Shown: piece by piece, positions 20,522 to 30,446 of the stretch
Layout: each line of letters opens with the position of its first letter
How positions within the stretch are numbered: the first letter of the stretch is position 1
Assembly: GCA_963763495.1 (NCBI GenBank)
Contig: CAVXOY010000009.1
Coordinates: forward strand, 1 to 64,000
DNA from: DAOUEO01 sp963763495
Lineage (GTDB): Bacteria > Chloroflexota > Dehalococcoidia > DSTF01 > JALHUB01
DNA length: 64,000 bases
Direction: 5' to 3'
Notes under the pieces: generated by a model
Seen by the model: the letters and a program-made list of their open reading frames with translations, nothing else
The model's database searches: none
What the model was told of the DNA's origin: nothing
Position numbers and translations under genes: made by a program

Positions 20522-23390
20522 CTACGCGCCGTCTCCAGTTCTCGCCGGTGCCGGCCCGCCAGGGGCTCCGAACGGCCCGACAATCCCTTCTTGGACGGCG
20601 CGAAGAATCACCTCGGTTCTGCTGTTCAGTCCCATCTTCCCGAAGATGTTCTCCAGATGCCGCTCTACAGTCCTCAGACTGAGCATTAGGCTATCGGCGA
20701 TCTCCCGATTGCGACGCCCCTCAGACAATAGCGCCAGCACTTCGATCTCGCGTCCGGTGAGGCCGTACCGGGTCCCATTGTCTGAGGACTTGGCTGTTGA
20801 ACCGCGGCAGGGCATTGTCGAGGCCCAGTTCAGCGAAGATGGCCTTCGCCCGCGCCTCCATGGCCGACGCCTTTGTAAGATCGCCGCGCCTTCGCCGCCT
20901 TGTCCGCATTTCTGCGTAGTCGACATACGTGTTGGCCAGCTCCCAGCGGGCCTGACCCTTTTCCAGTTCGCTCAACGCCTGTTCGAAATGCTGAACGGCT
21001 TGCTGCCACATCCCCAGTCGAGTTGCCAGGCGGCCGAGCACGCGCTGCACCGAGGTGGCGCATGCCGTAAGAAGCATGGCGCGTCTTTCAGGCATAAGGG
21101 AGTCGTAGCATTGCCGCCAAAGATCGGGCGTTTCCAGACGGGACACGACGTCGCCGAGCACGCCGCGGGCGGAGGCATATCGTGGCGTTGCGTTGATGAG
21201 GGACGCATACGTCCGGACAAGGTGTTCGGCCTCTTCTATGTGGCCGAGATCGATCATTATGCGCCCTAGGTGAACAGCCCCGACCGGTGTAAAATCGCCG
21301 AGACCCTCTAGCGCCTGGACTGCCGCCCTCGCGGCCACAGGGGCACGCCCGGATGAGAACTGAGCCTCGGCCCACACCAGGCGGGCAAAAGCCAGTCTGA
21401 TAGGAGCCGGCCAAGCGTGTCCTGGCCATCCAGGTCTCGCATGTCTCTATGAGCTTCTTCCACTGTCCCAGATACCCGAGCAGATAGACCTTGATGGACC
21501 ACAAATGCGGAAGGTTTGTTACGTCTCCGGGGGCGATAGCCTGTTCCGCGCTGGCAATGTGCGAGATCGCAGCGTCAATATCCAGCACACAGAGGTAGTG
21601 GCTGGCAACGCTCATTCGACAAGAGCGTGATGGCACGCGAGCTGCCTCTCCTCTTGCCTCTTCAAATCCGCTACGCAACATGGACAGGGCTTGTGAAGGA
21701 CGGCCGATCATCAGGTAGCTGTGAGACAGCCAGAAGGCGACGAGGGGATCACATTCAACCTTATCCCATAGCCGCGTGGCTTCTTCCAGAAGTTCCTTCG
21801 CGTCGTTGACCTCTCGCTTGAGACACAGCGTGTTTGCAAGCAGGGCCAAAGCTCGGGCTCGGTCCGCCCTTGCCAATGGCGATGTCAAAGCCACCTTTAG
21901 CCAACGGCGTGCCTCGTCGAGCTCCATGCGCCAGCGATGCACGTCGCCGAGCGCGAGTGAAAGCTCTCCTACTTTCCTCCGGTGATTGAGAGACTGGTAA
22001 CGAAGCACTGCTTTATTCCAGGCCTCGACCGCTTGTTCCCACTTGCCGGCTGCCCACAGGCTCCAGCCGAGTCTGGAGAAGAGGCGAGCGCGCACCAGTC
22101 GCGAATTGGGGTGGGTGCAAGTAATGGCGAGGTGCCAAAATCGGGTTGCCACGTCGAAGGCCATGATTTGTTCTGCCTGCTCTGCAGCGAGTTGACAGTA
22201 CTGGATGGCACGGCGCCCGCCGGCGGGGCCGAATCCCAGGGCGAAGTGATGTGCGAGGTCGGTAACGGCGGGCTCCGGGTCGGCCTCGTTCTGGAGAATG
22301 GCTGCGGCGCTTCGGTGCAGCTCTCGTTTCTTTGACTCGGGCAACATTTCGTAGAGCCTACCCGCGATGAAGGGATGGGCGAATCGATACCGCTCGCCCT
22401 CGGGCCCGTTCAGCGGTTCGAGGACATGCTTCTCAACTCCGAGCCTCAGAAGCTCTATGGCTCTGGGGCGGGTGATGTGGGCAACACGGCTGACCCTATC
22501 CGCTGTGAACTCGTTTCCTAAGACGGCGGATGTTTGGAGCACCTCCTTGAGGGGTTTGGAGAGAGTGCGCAGCCTGAGGTCGACGACGTGGGTGAGACTT
22601 TCGGGTTTGCTGTTCAGGGTCAGTGCTTCCTGCAGTGAGTAGCGCTCCAACAAGCCGCTGCTTTTTAGATGATGGATTCAATTCACGGAGAAAGAGAGGG
22701 TTCCCGCGCGTGTACGTGGTGGCAGCGAACATCTCCTCGTCGGTGACGTACCCTGACCCGATGAGCTGCCCAAGAAGTTGGCGCGTGTCGGAGCTCGGCA
22801 GGCCATGAAGACGGATGGGCACAGCTCTTTTGCCCAATGAGAGAGATGAGTTGGCGGGCGTCGGGATCGAGGGTCTCGTCGGTGCGTGCTGTGCAGACCA
22901 TCTGGAGGTTGGTGTCTGAGACGTCGATAAGGGTGTTAATTAGCAGCAGCGTCCCCGTGTCTGCCCAGTGGATGTCTTCCAGCGAGAAAGACCGTTCTCG
23001 AGACGCCGATCACTTTCAGGATGACGCTGGTGAGCTCCCGCAGGAATCGTTCTCTTCGCTCACCGCAGTCCTCGCTGAGGTTGATCCAGTTGACGCTGTT
23101 CACGCCGAGCCGGCGACTTGCTTGACGATGTCGGAAGGGGAATTGAGAAGGGATAAGGCTGTTCAAGATTCGGAAGAAGGGGAAGTAGGGCCACATTCGG
23201 GGGACGGGTAGCAGAAGCCTTTGAGAACCACGAGCTCTTTGTCGGGGAGACTTGCCAGGGCAGTATCTACGAGGCTTGTCTTCCCGATGCCGGCTTCGCC
23301 GAGGACGATGGCAGACTCCCCGGGTGCGTTGAGGAGTTCCAGAAGCGCTGCGAGTTCTCGCTGTCGACCTACGAATGAGTGTGGCGTCAT
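20522..23390 (-). CDS. Large ATP-binding LuxR-family transcriptional regulator (AAA + TPR-like + HTH), several frameshifts
   Basis: This is a MalT/LAL-type regulator of about 950 residues. The N-terminus (MTPHSFVGRQRELAALLELL, start 23390) leads into Walker A (LGEAGIGKTSLVDTALASL). After shifts, Walker B reads SLEDIHWADTGTLLLINTL. Then comes the winged-helix/TPR-like region with YRFAHPFIAGRLYEMLPESK, AAEQAEQIMAFDVATRFWHL and many helical repeats. The C-terminus is a clear LuxR helix-turn-helix: YGLTGREIEVLALLSEGRRN, REIADSLMLSLRTVERHLEN, IFGKMGLNSRTEVI, stopping at 20522. At least four indels split it. The signal it senses is unknown. The divergent small gene at 23590 is a candidate target by position only. 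Confidence 0.82.
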
Positions 23391-23589
23391 AGGAGGCGGA
23401 AGCTAGGCGTTGTGTCGATTGTGTTCGCTTTCGTGTCGGCCGATCTTGGGTGATTCCTCTGATGATTTGAATACAAGCACGCCTGACACTCGAAGCGCAA
23501 GCGTCTCGGTAGGGTTCGGGGTGTTTTTCCGCGAATTTGGTATGTATTGAGGTCCAGCGCGATGAGACCAGAAAGAAGGGAGGGTCGCT

Positions 23590-24049
23590 ATGGGTGATGC
23601 AGGTGGTTGCATAGAGTTTGTGAGCGCGATGAATGCGCTGTTCTCCACGGCACTGATTCTCAACGATGGCCATGAGATTTACGCAGTGCTCGAGGCGGGC
23701 GGGGACCCGCTCGAGGAGGCGGGCAAGAAGTTCCCTGAGAACGAGCAGCTTCGGGCCTTCTTAGAGGTGAAGCGAGGCTGGCCGGCGCATCACATGGAAG
23801 CGATTCTACGAGATGCTGAGGTGGGCGCTAAGCAAGCTCGATACCGACGAGCGGATAACCGTCCACTGGAAGGGTGACGCACAGGCATTGGAGACTGTGA
23901 CGCGGTTTGAGCTGCGAGACCACACTCTGGTGGTTGAACTGGCTCATCCGTCTGTAGCTGGGAGTTGCCCGTTAGATCTATCGGAGAGACTGTGGGTTGC
24001 GCTGCGCCTTCTTGTATCGGTTAACCAGACAACGTTGCATCGTAGCTAG
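23590..24049 (+). CDS. Uncharacterised small soluble protein, one frameshift
   Basis: A strong ribosome site (agaagggaggg) precedes ATG 23590. The first frame reads GGCIEFVSAMNALFSTALIL, HEIYAVLEAGGDPLEEAGKK and RAFLEVKRGWPAHHMEAILR. Near 23815 the gene shifts and continues MLRWALSKLDTDERITVHWK and TVTRFELRDHTLVVELAHPS to a stop at 24049. The joined product is about 152 residues, soluble, mixed alpha/beta, without a signal peptide or membrane helix. I do not recognise a family. It is divergent from the LuxR-type regulator, sharing a promoter region of about 200 bases. Confidence 0.5.
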
Positions 24050-24268
24050 GAACGACTTATCATGTGAACGGCCCGGCTTAGGTGGCCGAGACCCTGGTCC
24101 CAGTGCTGTAGTGAGGTACTTAAGATGAACGAGTGAACATCGTACGCTGGTCTGCGTCGGCACGGCTAGGATGCCGGGAGCGACGGGGGTCGGCGAGACT
24201 CGGATGATCTTGAGGTCGATGTTGATCTGGACGGCGGGGATGTCTCAGGCGTGAGGGTGTACCCCCCG

Positions 24269-24469
24269 ATGAGCGGCCTGAACCAGTTGCTGGGAGAGGC
24301 TTTATTGGGGCGGTCTTTCACGCAGCAGCTTGATGCCGCCGATCAGCTGCTCAGCGAGCGTTATGTGTCTCCTTTTAAGCCTGCTGCGCGGGCAGCTCTG
24401 CGAACTGCGGTCGATGCCTATCGTAGCTTTCGAAGGCAGGCCGAAGGGAGGGTGTCTTGGAGCGATTGA
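24269..24469 (+). CDS. Small uncharacterised helical protein
   Basis: This is a 66-residue frame from ATG 24269: MSGLNQLLGEALLGRSFTQQ, then AARAALRTAVDAYRSFRRQA. It is rich in Ala, Leu and Arg and looks helical. The pattern LLGxALxxxxFxQxL vaguely recalls small proteins of the Nif11-like kind, but the match is too weak to name it. No clear ribosome site precedes the ATG. It may be a real short gene or chance coding. Confidence 0.35.
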   Translation: MSGLNQLLGEALLGRSFTQQLDAADQLLSERYVSPFKPAARAALRTAVDAYRSFRRQAEGRVSWSD

Positions 24470-24561
24470 CGGCCGTGCACTCCCGGTACGCGCCACACGG
24501 TGACCTTGCTGAGGCCAGCGGAAATTCTGGCTGCCGGCCCTGTAGTGTGTTTGGGGATTAG

Positions 24562-24576
24562 CGGGCGGGACGCCCG
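24562..24576. repeat. Palindromic 15-mer shared with 34714-34728
   Basis: cgggcgggacgcccg (5-bp arms, 5-base loop) is found exactly here and again at 34714-34728, in both cases in a spacer near the 3' end of a minus-strand gene. This suggests a dispersed intergenic repeat. Confidence 0.5.
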
Positions 24577-24591
24577 CTTTGCTCTCTGAAA

Positions 24592-24630
24592 GGCGGTAGG
24601 GTTGAGGTAGGGACGCTTGGCCCTACCGCC
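24592..24630 (-). terminator. Probable terminator hairpin downstream of mutS2
   Basis: The arms ggcggtaggg and ccctaccgcc form a perfect 10-bp stem about 15 bases past the mutS2 stop. On the minus strand the stem is followed by tttcagag, a weak T-tract, so termination efficiency is uncertain. Confidence 0.5.
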
Positions 24631-24643
24631 AATAACAAGGCCT

Positions 24644-27020
24644 TTAACTCGCTAGGTGGGCGATGGTAACGCCCTCGCCGCCTTCTTCGCGGGGGGCAAT
24701 CTCGTAAGACTTGACAAGGGCGTGCAAAGACAGCATGTGGCGGACGGCCCGGGCGAGGGTGCCGGTGCCGCGGCCATGGATGATGCGCACCCAGGGTAGA
24801 CCGGCGCGGAAGGCATCGTCGAGGTACTTGTCGAGCTCGGGCAGGACTTCGTCGACGAGGCGGCCGCGCACCTCAATCTCGAAGGGCACGGTTGGAGGCG
24901 GCGGTGGGACGGCGGTCCCGCCGACCTTGGGATGGGCGCCTTTGACCCGCTGCACTTTTTCCACCTTCTTCAAGGGCACGGTGCTGCGTAGAGAGCCGAG
25001 TCGAAGCTCTACTTCGCCTTTGGCGTCGGGCGGCGAGAGGGCCTCACCGAAGCGGCCGAGACCGCGCGCCCGACGAGGTCGCCGGGCTGAATCTCCTCGG
25101 GCGGGATGTTGTCGCCTGTCTTGCGGCGGCGTCGCGGCGATGGCGGCGGCGGCTCCAGGCCCTCCAGGATGGCCTCGGCGGCGACGATCTTCCTCGGCGG
25201 CGGCCTCCGGCTTCTGGCGCTCGATGCGACGGCTGGCGTGGGCGAGGAGCTGGCGGACGCGCACGATCTCCTCTTCGGCGTGGGCTCGGGCCTGGGCCAG
25301 TATCTCCTCGCGCTCGCGGTCGATGGAGTCTAGCTTCTCCTCAAGGCCGGTGCGTATCTCCTCGGCCTCTTTGCGGGCGAGCATCTCGGCGCGGCGAGCG
25401 TCGGCGGCGTCGGTCTTCTCGCGCTGGATGGCGGAGAGGGGCTCTCGGCCTTCGCCTGATCGGGGGCGATGGAGCCACGGGCAACGGCGATGATGTCGGG
25501 CGGCAGGCCAAGGCGCTCGGCGATGGCGAGAGCGTTGCTGGCGCCGGGAAGGCCGATGGAGATGCGGTAGGTGGGGGCGAGGGTCTCCATGTCGAACTCG
25601 ACGTGGGCGTTCATGATGCCCACGGTGCTGTGGGCGAAGACCTTCAGTTCGCCGTGATGGGTGGTGGCGATGGTCAGGCAGCCGACGCCCAGCAGGTGGT
25701 CGAGGAGGGCGCGGGCTAAGGCGGAAGGCCTCGTCGGGGTCGGTGCCGGCGCCCAGTTCGTCGAGGAGGACGAGGCTGTGAGGGCCGGCCTCGGCGAGCA
25801 GGGAGATGATGTTGGTCATGTGGCTGCTGAAGGTGGAGAGCGACTGCTCGATGCTCTGCTCGTCGCCGATGTCGACGCGCAGGGAGTCGAAGACGGGGAT
25901 TTGGCTGCCGGCGTCGGCCGGTATAGGGAGGCCGGCCTGGGCCATGGCGCACAGGAGGCCGACCGTCTTCAGGGCCACGGTCTTGCCGCCGGTGTTGGGG
26001 CCGGTGATGAGCAAGACGGAGTAGTTCCCGCCGACGGACAGGGATACGGGGACGACATCGCCTTTGAGCAGGGGATGGCGGGCGTTGACGAGGATGAGCG
26101 GTGTAGGCGGCCGGGCCGGCCAGGGCTGTGCCTCGTCGTCGTAGGGTAGCTCGACGGCGTCCATCTCGGCGGCGAAGCGGGCTTTGGCGAGGGCGAGGTC
26201 GATCTCGGCGAGGGTGTCGATGTTGATGGCGATGGCGTGGGCGTGACGTCCGACGAGGGAGCTGAGACGGCGAAGGATGCGCTCGACCTCGCGCTGTTCC
26301 TCCATCTGGGTCTCGGCGGCAGGTGTTGCCCAGCTCGACGACGGCCAGGGGCTCCATCAAGACGGTGGCGCCGCTGGCGGAGACGTCGTGGACGATGCCC
26401 TGCATCTGGCTGCGCATCTCGGCTTTGACGGGGATAACGTAGCGGCCGTCGCGGAGGGTGACAATTGGCTCCTGAATGACGCCGCGTCCGTCCGCCGAGT
26501 TGATCAGCTCCTGGAGCTTGGCCTGGAGGCGGTCGTGGACGGTGCGAAGGTTGCGGCGGATGGTGGCGAGAGCGGGGCTGGCGCTGTCGACGACTTCGGC
26601 GCGGGGGCTGATGCAGCGGTGGATGTCGGTGGCCACGTCGTCGAAGTCGCTGATTCGCTCAGCGAGCTCAGCAAGGAGCGGTAGCGGGCCGGAGAGGCGG
26701 GTGAGCACGGTCTTCAGGTCGCGTCCGGCCTCGAGAGTAGTAGCGACGTCGAGAAGCTCCGACGGGTCGAGGATGCCGCCGAGGTTGGCCTTGTCGGCGA
26801 GGGCGCGAACGTCGTGGATGCCGCCCAGGCCGGCGCGAGGCTTCATCTCGTGCAGATGGCGGGCCTCGGCGGTTAGGCGCTGGCGGCGCAGGACCTCGTC
26901 GTAGTCGGCGGACGGGCGCAGGGCGAGGGCGAGGTCGCGGCCGGCGGGGAAGGAGGTGTGCTTGGCCAGGCGCGCCAGTATCTTGTCGAACTCAAGGGTG
27001 GTGAGGGTTTTTTCGTCCAT
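24644..27020 (-). CDS. mutS2: Endonuclease MutS2 (Smr domain), several frameshifts
   Basis: This MutS-family ATPase with a C-terminal Smr nuclease domain is known from other bacteria for anti-recombination or ribosome-collision rescue. The N-terminus reads MDEKTLTTLEFDKILARLAK, with the MutS core FDDVATDIHRCISPRAEVVD, EPIVTLRDGRYVIPVKAEMR and DVSASGATVLMEPLAVVELG. After a shift come NARHPLLKGDVVPVSL, Walker A (LLITGPNTGGKTVALKTVGL), SLSTFSSHMTNIISLL and Walker B (LVLLDELGAGTDPDE). The coiled-coil linker is broken by further shifts. The Smr domain ends the protein with IEVRGRLVDEVLPELDKYLD and VRIIHGRGTGTLARAVRHML. Total length of about 790 residues is normal for MutS2. At least three indels are needed. 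Confidence 0.92.
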
Positions 27021-27109
27021 GGCGCTCCAATTGTAGCAGACGCGAGGCGGGGAGGGCAGCCGTCACTGGCGTGGCAGTGGCGTTCGATGCGGATTCGACG
27101 GCAGCTAGC

Positions 27110-27842
27110 CTATAGCGGGCGCTTCTGTGGGGCGGACACCTTCCAGCCTACCTTGACGAGATTTCCTTCCGGTTTGACAACCGCGATAATCCCATCCTGT
27201 TCCGCGACACACTGCTCAAACTCATTGGGGCTGAGAACCTTCCATATCGGGACTTGATTGCGACTGCCCCCTAGATTCTGCGGGCCGATGATCGGTGACA
27301 CCGATTGATGCTTGTTGGCTCAGGTGAGCTGGCCGTCCCCGCCACCATGGTGGGATCGCCTTGACTAGGATAATTGCGATGTCCCCTTCCTTGGGATCGT
27401 CCAAGAAGTCAACGGGCTGTGGAGGAAACTCAACCCCATAGGTTCCTGATAGGAACCCTCTTTCGGTGCGAGTAAATGTCGTCTTGCCACTTCCGAACTC
27501 CGCCTGACAAATCAACTTGATATCCCCAGCCCAACGCTCATGCTTGATCTGTATCCCACCGACCTGAGCAATCCGCTGAAGCGGCCAGTAATGGGGATAC
27601 CACTGACCAGGCATCACCCGAACCGCGTGAAAGTAGCGATATGTCCAGACGATAAGAAATGCAACGAAACAGGACACACCTACCGCGATGAAAATAAAGC
27701 AACCTATGACGAACAGCGTTGTGAGTAACTCAAGGTTACTAGACTGCGTTCCCTGATCTTGGCGGAGTTGGGCTGCCGCGAAAGCCAGAGTTGCTAGCGA
27801 CACGGCGGCACCGATGCAGATGAACCCTGCTTTTGCCAGCAT
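27110..27842 (-). CDS. Uncharacterised two-helix membrane protein, one frameshift
   Basis: From ATG 27842 the protein reads MLAKAGFICIGAAVSLATLA (first helix) and LLTTLFVIGCFIFIAVGVSC (second helix), then a cytosolic or external domain with WTYRYFHAVRVMPGQWYPHY and AEFGSGKTTFTRTERGFLSG. GSGKTT looks like a P-loop, but no other NTPase motif accompanies it. Near 27300 the frame shifts to IWKVLSPNEFEQCVAEQDGI and IAVVKPEGNLVKVGWKV, ending at 27110. A longer start (TTG 27884) is open but basic. Total is about 240 residues. I do not recognise a family. Codon use is somewhat less GC-rich than its neighbours, which hints at transfer. Confidence 0.5.
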
Positions 27843-27918
27843 GCCCTTAGTCTGGCGCTTAGGCCTCTTGCGTAAAGTGTACAATTACCGTTCGAGCGAT
27901 GAGGTAGAACCAGAGAAT

Positions 27919-29306
27919 CTAGGTGTAGCGCACGACCTCGAAGCGGAAGAGGTCTACGGGCTCTTCGGGGAGGATGCCCGCTTTCATCTTGGCGATGAGT
28001 ATCTGATAGTCGACGGTGTCGACGCCTTCGAGGTCGGGGAGGAGGAGGCCGCGCCGATTGCCGCACTGGACGATGACGCCGTAGCGCTTGCAGTCGAGGC
28101 GTCGGGGTCGTCGATCGCCTCGGGTGGGGTGAGCATGTCGACGCTGTAGGTGAGGTCGGACAGTTCTTTCTCATCGATGGGCGGGAAGCGGGGGTCGCGG
28201 GCGGCGGCGGAGATGGCGTTGTGAATTATCTCCAGGCCAACGTTGTCGCGGACCGGTTGGATAGTGCCGATGCAGCCGCGCAAATCGCCGCGCTTCTTGA
28301 TGGAGACGAAGACGCCGGCGCACCCTTCCATCTCCGGCGCAAGGTCGGGGAGAGGGAGCAACCTTGCCGAGCGGACGTAGTGCTCGACGGCGGCCTTGGC
28401 GAGCTGGACGAGGGGATGGGTGGGTTCCGGCCCGACGCTTGGGATCGCGGCGGTAGCGGGTTCTTCCGCTTGTTCCGCCTGAGGGCGCGGGCCCAGGACA
28501 TCGACGGCAGCGACAAGGTAGCCCACACCGAACGGCCCCTCGTAGGACAGGACGCGGGGACGTACGCGGAGGTGGCTGAGGGCGCCCATGAGCATCGCTG
28601 TTTGGGGCACGGCGTCCTCAGCGGCGCGGCGGCGGAAGTCGATGGTAGTCTCCAGCACCCAGTTCACGTCCCAATCGGCGACGACCTGCTGGTATTTCTG
28701 GTCGAACTCGAGGCCGGTGGGATTGTAGCCGGCGGGAGCACTGGGTGACAGACAGTGCGAGAGGTCGGCGCTGCAGATGATGGCGGTGCGCTTGCCGAGG
28801 CGCTGGAGGGCGCGGCCAATCGCCTGGCCGATGGCGTAGTGCTTGTCGGGCGGTCGGAAGGACGGCGTCAGGGGAACAATCTTAGCGTTGTCGACGCCTG
28901 AGCGCAGATAGTACAGGGGGACGGTGCAGCCCCAGTCCATGCCGGGGACCATTCCGTCGTCCCAGTCTTCGATGGGGATGATGGGGAGACCGGCGCGGGC
29001 GGCTTCCTCCTGGATGAGGGCGACGGCGTCGAGGTCGTTGTCGTGGCGGAAGCTGACGCCGGGGGCGTCCCAGCGGGCCATGGTGCCGTCGGCGGTGGGT
29101 GATGTCAGTATGCCAACGGCGCGAGGGTCCACCGGGCCGTGGGGGCTAAAGAGCAGCACTGTCTCCGGCTGGTGAGCGGCCATATCCTCAGCCACCTGGA
29201 GCAGGGCTTCGATGGTGCGATGGGTCTCCTGCTCGCGCCCCCGACCGATTTCGTGCACGAGTATCGGTGGATGAGGGGCGATGCAGGCGTAGACGATTCC
29301 ACTCAT
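27919..29306 (-). CDS. MEMO-like/AMMECR1 fusion protein (AmmeMemoRadiSam system A and B), C-terminal frameshift
   Basis: Two domains are fused. Residues 1-270 form a class III extradiol dioxygenase-like MEMO domain (IAPHPPILVHEIGRG, LLFSPHGPVD, ICSADLSHCL, keeping the histidines that would bind metal). Residues 300-460 form an AMMECR1 domain with the hallmark GDLRGCIGTIQPV and NAISAAARDPRFPPI. Near 28100 the frame shifts. The family C-terminus then continues LDCKRYGVIVQCGNRRGLLL and ILAKMKAGILPEEPVDLFRF-like text to a stop at 27919. It lies 15 bases from the radical SAM partner, so both are co-transcribed. The biochemical role of this three-domain system is still not settled. Confidence 0.9.
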
Positions 29307-29321
29307 AGCAGTACCAATCCT

Positions 29322-30401
29322 TCAGTGGCCGGCGGGCACGGGCAATCGTCGCTTGTAGGTCGCCGTGCGGACGTTCAGGTCGGCGCCGCAGTGGGCGCAA
29401 CGGCCGTCTTTCTTGAGCGCGTTCAGGTTCGCCTGGTAGCCGATGCGGGTTATGACCAGCGTACCGCAGTTGGGACAGTGAGTGTTCTCGCCGGGGTGGC
29501 CGAAGACGTTGCCCGGATAGACATAATGCAAACCCTCTCTGTGGCCAAGGGCGACGGCCTTCTCCAGCGTCTCTACCGGCGTCGGTGGGAGATGGCGGAG
29601 GTCGTGATGGGGGTGGAAGGCGGTGACGTGCCAGGGCGTCTGAGGGCCCAGCTCGTCCTTTATCCAGCGGGCGATGGCGGTCAACTGGTCATCGTCGTCG
29701 TTCATAGTAGGGATGATGTTGGTGACGACCTCGACGTGCATGTTCCAGCGGGAGCGGGCGTACTTGGTCGATTCGAGGACGTTCCGCCACTGGAAGACCT
29801 TGGCGAGGTCGCGGTAGAGATCATCGGTGAAGCCTTTGATGTCGACGCGAAAGGCATCGAGGTAGGGGCCGATGAGGTCGAGCGCTTCCGGGGTGCTGAA
29901 GCCGTTGGTCACGAAGACAGTGTAGAGCCCAGCGTCTTTGGCGAGCCGGGCGCAGTCGAGGGCGTACTCAAGCCAGATGGCGGGTTCGTTGTAGGTGAAC
30001 GCGATGCCCTTGCAGCTAAGGCGAAGGGCCAGGGCTACCGCGTCTTCCGGCGCGAGGTCGTGGGAGAGGAGTTCCGCCTGCTCAGGGGTGGCGAAGGATA
30101 TCTCCCAGTTCTGGCAGTGCCGGCAGTGGAAGTTGCAGCCCCAGGAGCCGAGGGAGAAGCAGGACGATCCCGGGAAGAAGTGGAAGAGCGGCTTCTTCTC
30201 GACGGGGTCGTTGTTGACGGAGGCGACACCCGGGTAGTTGTAGAGGATGATGCGACCGTCGTGGGCGCGGCGCATCCGGCAGACGCCGAAGTGGCCGTCG
30301 GGGATGAGGCAGCGCCAGTGGCAGACGTTGCAGCGTACCTTGCCGCTGGCCTGCCCCTCGTAAAGGACGGCTTCGCGCTTTGGACTGGTGCTGGCGGGCA
30401 T
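29322..30401 (-). CDS. amrS: AmmeMemoRadiSam system radical SAM enzyme (AmrS)
   Basis: An intact 359-residue frame. The radical SAM cluster motif is SWGCNFHCRHCQNWEIS (CxxxCxxC), preceded by an N-terminal cysteine-rich segment (VRCNVCHWRCLIPDGHFGVC) typical of this family. The barrel contains FTYNEPAIWLEYALDCARLA, TVFVTNGFSTPEALDLIGPY and the FRVDIKGFTDDLYRDLAKVF strand. The C-terminus carries a zinc-ribbon-like CPNCGTLVITRIG with GRCAHCGADL. It is the upstream gene of a pair with the MEMO-AMMECR1 fusion, and the stop of one is 15 bases from the start of the next. The selA gene just upstream on the same strand may belong to the same unit. The substrate of the radical chemistry is unknown. Confidence 0.93.
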   Translation of the reverse strand: MPASTSPKREAVLYEGQASGKVRCNVCHWRCLIPDGHFGVCRMRRAHDGRIILYNYPGVASVNNDPVEKKPLFHFFPGSSCFSLGSWGCNFHCRHCQNWEISFATPEQAELLSHDLAPEDAVALALRLSCKGIAFTYNEPAIWLEYALDCARLAKDAGLYTVFVTNGFSTPEALDLIGPYLDAFRVDIKGFTDDLYRDLAKVFQWRNVLESTKYARSRWNMHVEVVTNIIPTMNDDDDQLTAIARWIKDELGPQTPWHVTAFHPHHDLRHLPPTPVETLEKAVALGHREGLHYVYPGNVFGHPGENTHCPNCGTLVITRIGYQANLNALKKDGRCAHCGADLNVRTATYKRRLPVPAGH

Positions 30402-30446
30402 GATTAGTTCAATTATACACCGGCGTCGAGGGCCCGTGGAGAATAG

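Noticed and set aside
29139..30407. Plus-strand 422-residue open frame over amrS and the MEMO gene
   Set aside because: It is antisense to two well-supported minus-strand genes. Its Gly/Val/Asp-rich text has no motif; it is a by-product of GC-rich codon bias.
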